Source: Elysia chlorotica (lineage: Eukaryota; Mollusca; Gastropoda; Plakobranchidae). Taken from it: a DNA stretch of 64,000 nt. A model generated the notes under the pieces. That model was not told where the DNA came from and did no database searches. It saw only the letters and a list, made by a program, of their open reading frames with translations. The stretch is taken from positions 185,193 through 249,192 of the forward strand of contig RQTK01000300.1 in the NCBI GenBank assembly GCA_003991915.1, in the 5' to 3' direction. A program made the position numbers and the translations under genes. Of the stretch, positions 11,501 through 64,000 are shown piece by piece (within the stretch, counting starts at the first letter, position 1; each line of letters starts with the position of its first letter).

Positions 11501-14500
11501 GCACATTGGAAAGTTGGTTATTTACATCAGTAGCTGTGTTAGAATACCAATAATGATTGTAACATACATTTTAAAATGTTATGTTTATGCAATGATATGG
11601 AAAAGCACTTGCTAAGATGAAATCATTTACAGTAACCCATTTTCCCACCCATTAAGTATCCCCCTTGAAATCATATATCTTGTAAACATAATTATATTAC
11701 ATTGTGGTTGTATGAGCAGGCAAACTGTATGAGTACAAGACATTTTCTCTAATCAACATGCACTACCCTAAACCTTGATTAGATTTTATATTTTTTCAAA
11801 TAGTTCTTACTCATGTTAATTTCATATGCCACCTCTTTCACAAACCATGACTTCAATCTGGACAAAAGACCAGAGACCCTGAAAGTTTGCTTAAAATTCT
11901 ATTAAATGGAATAGTTAAAGGATAATCTTTTTCTTTTACATGGTAAAAAAATATGTTCTTCTTTCCCCCCCCCCCCCTTTTTTTTTAAATTAAAATGTAA
12001 GACAATAATCAGCTGCACTGTATTGTAAAGTATTTCAAAACCAAAAAAAAGCATTATGTTCAAGACAAATCACTTCTGCACTTGTCCTATTGTGGTTTGT
12101 ACTAAAATATTTTCCCTTGCCACTTTGTATTTAATAGTAATCTTTCATTATCCTAACAAAAATACGAATATATATATCATTCAAAAAAGTTAACAACTTA
12201 AGATGAAAACCTAGATAATTTGTATTGTTTTAAATACAAAGGACCCAATACAAAAGGTGTTAAAATATTTATGAACAGTGGCAGGGAGGAAAAAATATAT
12301 ATATATATTAGAATAGTGTGATTAGTGTTAATGTCTTGGTGTCACTTGTTATACGCAAAGACAGTACAGAGAGTGACTCCCTCTTCTCACATTTTAGATT
12401 TTGCCTGGCATTCAACTTGTAGCATGAATTTTTTTAAATCAAAATAGGCAACTTTTTGACAGCCATTGAATCACATTATTTTTATATAGAAAACCTTTAC
12501 TAAAGCAACGTAACATATTTGGTGCCTCATTAGAGATATATTGCATAAACAAGTGTTACATGTACAATGTTGAATTTTATTGTTTGTTTGTTGTTTCTCT
12601 TTTCTACAATGTAGCTTTGCTTTTAAAGTTTATCTTTCAGCTTATACCCTAGCTAGTGAAACTATATTTAAGCTAGTCGCTCTGGCCACCTCCCCTGTGG
12701 GATTGGTGTACAGCAACAGAAAATTATATAATAACATATGTTGCTGAGCTGTAAGTCTCTGTTCACTACAAGTATCAAGAATTTAACAAACTATCAAAGC
12801 AATATCAATTTTAGTGTTCTAAAACACATCATTTTGTTCTTTAAAAATATAATTTTTTCAAATCTAAATATTTAAAATTATCTGTCAAATACAAGACGTT
12901 ATAAAGTGACAAAACAATTGGCAAACACCCATTCACAGTAGACATGCACAGAGAAAGTATCTAAAAATATACATACGAAAAAGTTGGTGGTGCTAGAGAG
13001 AATGTTTTAGACAGCATGTTGGGAATACATGATCAATCCCGCAGATCCACGTTGTTTATGAGTGTGCAAATGAGCATAATGTCTATAGAAAACAATAAGT
13101 GGCTTGGCATTAAATGAGAAGCAATCTCTGCTTTTTTGCAAAGTCACAGTTATCAGATCTGGTATATATGGGCAGATCATTAACATAATAAAACAAGTAT
13201 ATACAAATACATACAAATGCATAACTTTGAGTGGTTTAAAAAGGAGACAAATCCTACATTAAAAAATTTGATGAAGTCTGACCACATTTTGTGAATGCAG
13301 TCCTTTTATTTTTCTGTCCCCACTGTCTTAAAAGATATTTCTTAACATTTCCCACAGCTTTTTACTACATGTATCGCCCTTCCTATTTAAAAACAATATT
13401 TCAATAAAACCTCAATTTCGTTAGAATTTTAATGAAAGACTCATACAAATATATAAAGGGTCGAAGCAAGTTCCATATAAATTAAATTTTCATTGTTTTC
13501 GTTGATCATGACGATAAGACTTGGGAAACTTAAGGATGAAAGATCACTAAACAGAAATACACAGAGAATTGAGAAAGGGGATCACATGTCATTTTAGCAG
13601 TGTGCGCAGGTATCATATATTCACATCAACTAGCATTGCAAATTTACAAGTAAAAAGTTTACAGTTAAGCACAAAGCACAGCCAAAGTTGTAATAATACT
13701 TTTCATACACATCCCCTCCAAATAAACACAAGATTAAAAATCACACAAGGTCAGTGGAAGCAGGATTGGTACAACTTGATAGTCTCGCTTCAATCATATG
13801 CTTCCTTTAATATTAATTCTCAGTTGTACTATACAAGGCATTATCTCATCTAAAACTGAAAATACATCCCATAGAAAGGAGTAAAAATACTTCTGGCTCT
13901 TTCCCACTAATCCACGTTCACTACCCCTTCCTCCCCTAAAGTCTCAACTATATTTACTATTGCACATGTTTGGTCGCACGCTAATCTTAACTTTTGGACA
14001 ATGTTTCCAGGTCTATCATTTGTGAAATCAATTGTTTTGTGAATAAAACTCCATGGTCCTCAGTCATTACTTTAATGTTTTAAAAAATATTTGAATAGTA
14101 GCAAGAGACTAGCATAGATCTAGTCTTACCAACTTGTAAAATAATGCTTTTTATATGGGTACATATGGTATATGGAATATCTACAGATATGATTTCTCAG
14201 CTGATATTTTTTTAATACAATGAAGCAGCATGAAGTTAGAAAAAAGGGCTTTTTTTTCTTTTTTCCTTTGTATTTTGATACGTTAGCTCTATTGCCATAA
14301 CTTTATTACAATTAGAAACATTTTTTAATACAAATGAGTGTTTCTTTAAAAGTTTGCTAAAAAAAACTATTAGTTTTAATGGTCGTTTTGCTTGTACAGT
14401 TTGGGGGCAACCACATGTTTGAACTTATGGGCTTTTTTTTTTTTTATTCGTAGGACAAAAAGTTCTCCAACAAACTACTGAGAAAGAGTGTTATTGGTTT

Positions 14501-16388
14501 TAGATGTTTTTTTGTTGTTGTATTTTAGGTTTTTTGTTTTGATTTGTTTTTCATAAGGGCAAAAAATCCTGCATGGACAGGTTGCATTATCAGCATTGGG
14601 CAAAAAAAAACTTTCGAAATTTATCCATTTTGACATAAGGCAAAAAGAAAGAGAGAAAAAACCAGGATCGTACATGTTTGTGTGAGACATTTCCTCTTTT
14701 CTTCACCTAACAAAAAATAAAAATAAAAAAATAAGTAAAAACACCATTATGCAGAGTGTATATTTGGCAGGGAAAAAAGTACAGGTGTTGCTCTTTAGTA
14801 AGGCCTCAATGCAGTCATACTGTAGCTATTATGTAAAATTTTCTTGAAAATCCTGACTAACCGGTCACATAAAAGTGTTTTGTTTTCATCTCTTTCCTAA
14901 AATGTTCTTAGAACATGCTACACAACAGCACTGAAAAAAAACATATAAAGCTTTTGATTGCGGAGGCAAATATACACAGAACAAAGGATCTCGTTATCTC
15001 GACAGGGAAGAAAGATATTTTTCTTTCGAAAGAAATACTGTCATCATTACAAATGCATACATTGTCTATTTACATACACGAAAGAATAAATCATAACTTC
15101 CTCTCCACCCCTCTAAATTTGTCCCTCCCAGGCAATATCTTTGTCATCCAAATTATTCAATGGACATGCTTTTACAACAAGCAAATGAATGTTCCCTTTA
15201 ATGTTACAGGCAAAAATGCAACAGCAAGACAGTTGTATTTCAGGAAAACCATAGAAAAATTATTTTCAATCAAAGGAGAAAGATTAAAAGTTTTATTTAT
15301 TTAAGTTATATCTTCTTTAAATCCCCATTTGAAACACTTTTCTAAATTAGCTTTTTTAACTACCTACGATAACTTCATCGTGGAACACAGAAGAACCAAT
15401 GATGAACAGGCTGGAAAGCTAGAGATTTAGGGCATGTTATTTGTGAGAGTTTTTTTTTTAACCATTCTTTTCCAACAGTATGAGTTGTTGGTTTTGGGGT
15501 TGTTGTTTTTGTGTGCGTGTGTGTTGTTTTTAGTCTTGATTTCTCTTTAACAATTTAATCACAAGCATTCCTCCTATGCTGTTTTACTCATTAACTGTAC
15601 TGTTGAATTGGTGTGTCTCTTTGGTTGGTTTTCTTTTTCCACAATTCTATGAGCATAACGAATCTAAACACGAGACATAGCATTACGGGAAAGAAGGGTT
15701 TTGCACTGGGGTCATAAGATAATTATCTTTACCGCAGGCACAATTTTGAAATCGGCCAAGGTCCACTTGAATCAAGTTAGATCAAAGGCACCAAAGTTTT
15801 GTCTTCCTTCTACAGTATTTTGTAAATAAGTGGCAAACTCACCCTTGGAGTGAACCTGAAAATTAAAAACTGATGTGGTTTTCATTGTTACAATAGTTAT
15901 ACGAATAGATAGCATGTTTTTTCAACAACAATTGTGACACAGGCCTTATTTCCTTCTTTGGGTTAGAAAGGATGAATGGTCTTTTAATGAAAATTGCTTA
16001 TCCCATAAGTATAAGTATTATTTTTTCACATAATTCAGTGGTTTATAATATTGATCAAGCAAACTTCTAAAAGTGTTTTCGTTTGGAATAATCTTGTCAT
16101 TGTCATTGGTCTTTTTGCATGAACCACACAGCAATGTATTGAGGTACTTCAAAGAGCCCCCTTTTCCAACTTGAAGTGAAACTATTGGCAACATTCACCT
16201 GGCAGTCCCTGAGGTTTGACCTTAAAAATTCTATCCTGGCAACCAATCCTTGTTTATGCCAAAAGAGAACCAAGTACCCAATAGGGAGGCAAGGCGATAC
16301 AATGTGCAAAAGTTGTCTTGTTGTTTTTTTTAATTGTGGTGGTATTAATGCTCTCCCTGAGGCTTATGTCGAAAGCTCTCATTGCCCT
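8600..16388. other. AT-rich non-coding stretch, probable MRCK 3' UTR and intergenic DNA
   Basis: No exon-like sequence was recognised. Open frames here, including a 129-codon one at 14915-15304, have AT-driven composition and no family resemblance. A candidate minus-strand AATAAA is at 15292-15297. A poly-C/poly-T run lies near 11965-11988. The real 3' end of MRCK could not be fixed. Confidence 0.45.
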
Positions 16389-63114
<46,726 letters not shown>

Positions 63115-63172
63115 AGCCCAGGAAAACCCTTAGCAAATGTTTGTGGCTGTTCATAAAGCCTTGTTATTTAAC

Positions 63173-64000
63173 CTGAAATGACAAAAAAACATGTTATCTA
63201 CACTATCTTAAAATTTAATATTCAAGTTAGACTTTGCAATTGTTTTAGCTTTAGACCCTTCATTGCATCCAAACATGAACATTTTTACAAACAACACAAA
63301 TTATGTTTCTAATCCAACCCTGTTACTCGTTAGCATGAATAAAAAGAAATCGATAATCACTTTCCTTTCCAAACATAGGATCCTTTAAATAATTGGTGAA
63401 ATTACAAAATAATGACAAAATCATGTAAACCAGACATACAATTTTTTTTAATATCATTTGAAGGTAAACAAAACAAAGGAGAACATGCTGAATATTGATA
63501 GAGAATAAAAGTAGAATGATAGTGCAGAGTGCTGCCAGTGTGTAATTTGGCATTTTTAACCCCTGCGGTACAGTGTAAAAGTGAGCCACTTGCAATTACA
63601 AGCCCACAGTCACACGAATAGAACAGGCCTGAGTTCAATTCAACAAGCAATGTAGCAGGCGCCTGTTTCACATCAGTGTGTGTGTGTCTGTCTGTCTGTC
63701 TCATGGGGCGGCATTTGACACTTTATCACCATTTTTCCATACCTTAATGCTAGAGACCCAGGCTAACATCATTGATATATTTTAACTGTCATAGTGAGAA
63801 AGGGAGGCTGAGAATCCTCCAAACTATTCATCGATTTCATTGGTTAACACTTTAAGAGCATGTACACACATTCAACGCGTGATAGAAAAGGGAAGAATAA
63901 AGGATGAATGAAGGCCCACTACCAGGGCAGTTTGTTGGCACCCTGCAGTACCCAGTTGGGAGGTAGTGAGGTAGCCGTGAGCGGAACCAGTAGTTCATTC
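63173..64000. other. MRCK intron or upstream DNA
   Basis: No upstream exon could be supported. A (TG)/(CTGT) tract lies at about 63677-63702. GC rises slightly after 63900. Confidence 0.4.

Noticed and set aside
14915..15304. 129-codon plus-strand open frame
   Set aside because: AT-driven composition, no splice context, no family resemblance; expected by chance in DNA this AT-rich.

Overview
The window reads as AT-rich invertebrate nuclear DNA, probably from a lophotrochozoan such as a gastropod mollusc. The evidence is a long, intron-dense animal kinase gene, abundant microsatellites, tRNA-derived SINEs, an RTE-type LINE and MITEs. The species assignment is inference; the animal origin is clear from the gene.

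One gene dominates. From about 63.2 kb down to 16.4 kb the minus strand encodes a myotonic dystrophy kinase-related CDC42-binding kinase (MRCK; CDC42BPA/B of vertebrates, Genghis Khan of Drosophila). I rebuilt it as 43 phase-consistent coding exons plus alternative terminal exons. Domain order is: AGC kinase with C-terminal tail, long coiled coil, C1 zinc finger, PH, citron homology (CNH) and CRIB, then a low-complexity tail. The full-length product is about 1.8 thousand residues, slightly longer than the vertebrate proteins. The phases suggest optional parts: a 42-nt microexon in the CNH region, a duplicated CRIB exon (108 nt, in frame) and two alternative C-terminal exons.

The most interesting structure is in its introns. 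The 7.7-kb intron between the CNH and CRIB parts carries about 14 copies of a 65-nt element. Read on the host-gene strand, it has the anatomy of a C/D-box snoRNA: terminal stem, box C AUGAUGA, box D CUGA. The guide just 5' of box D is complementary to the conserved 18S rRNA segment containing AAUAGCGUAU. A second family of five related elements lies in the kinase-domain introns (55.9-59.9 kb). Its box-D guide covers the same 18S G, although with shorter pairing. That second array arose by tandem duplication of a segment that also copied the last 51 bp of a kinase exon and its splice donor, leaving four exon remnants in the next intron.

The left part (1-7.3 kb) is repeat-rich: an approximately 730-bp direct duplication, several SINE copies, long (GA)n, (TC)n and (TAC)n tracts, and a 783-bp assembly gap inside trinucleotide repeats. 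It may hold a small plus-strand membrane-protein ORF at 5.7-6.0 kb. A plus-strand terminal exon of an unidentified gene lies at 8.33-8.50 kb, so MRCK and that gene appear convergent, with probable MRCK 3' UTR or intergenic DNA at 8.6-16.4 kb. Other insertions within MRCK introns are a truncated RTE LINE with 10-bp target duplication, a 250-bp retroposon with 13-bp target duplication, a TTAA-flanked MITE, a hAT-like MITE and a foldback element.
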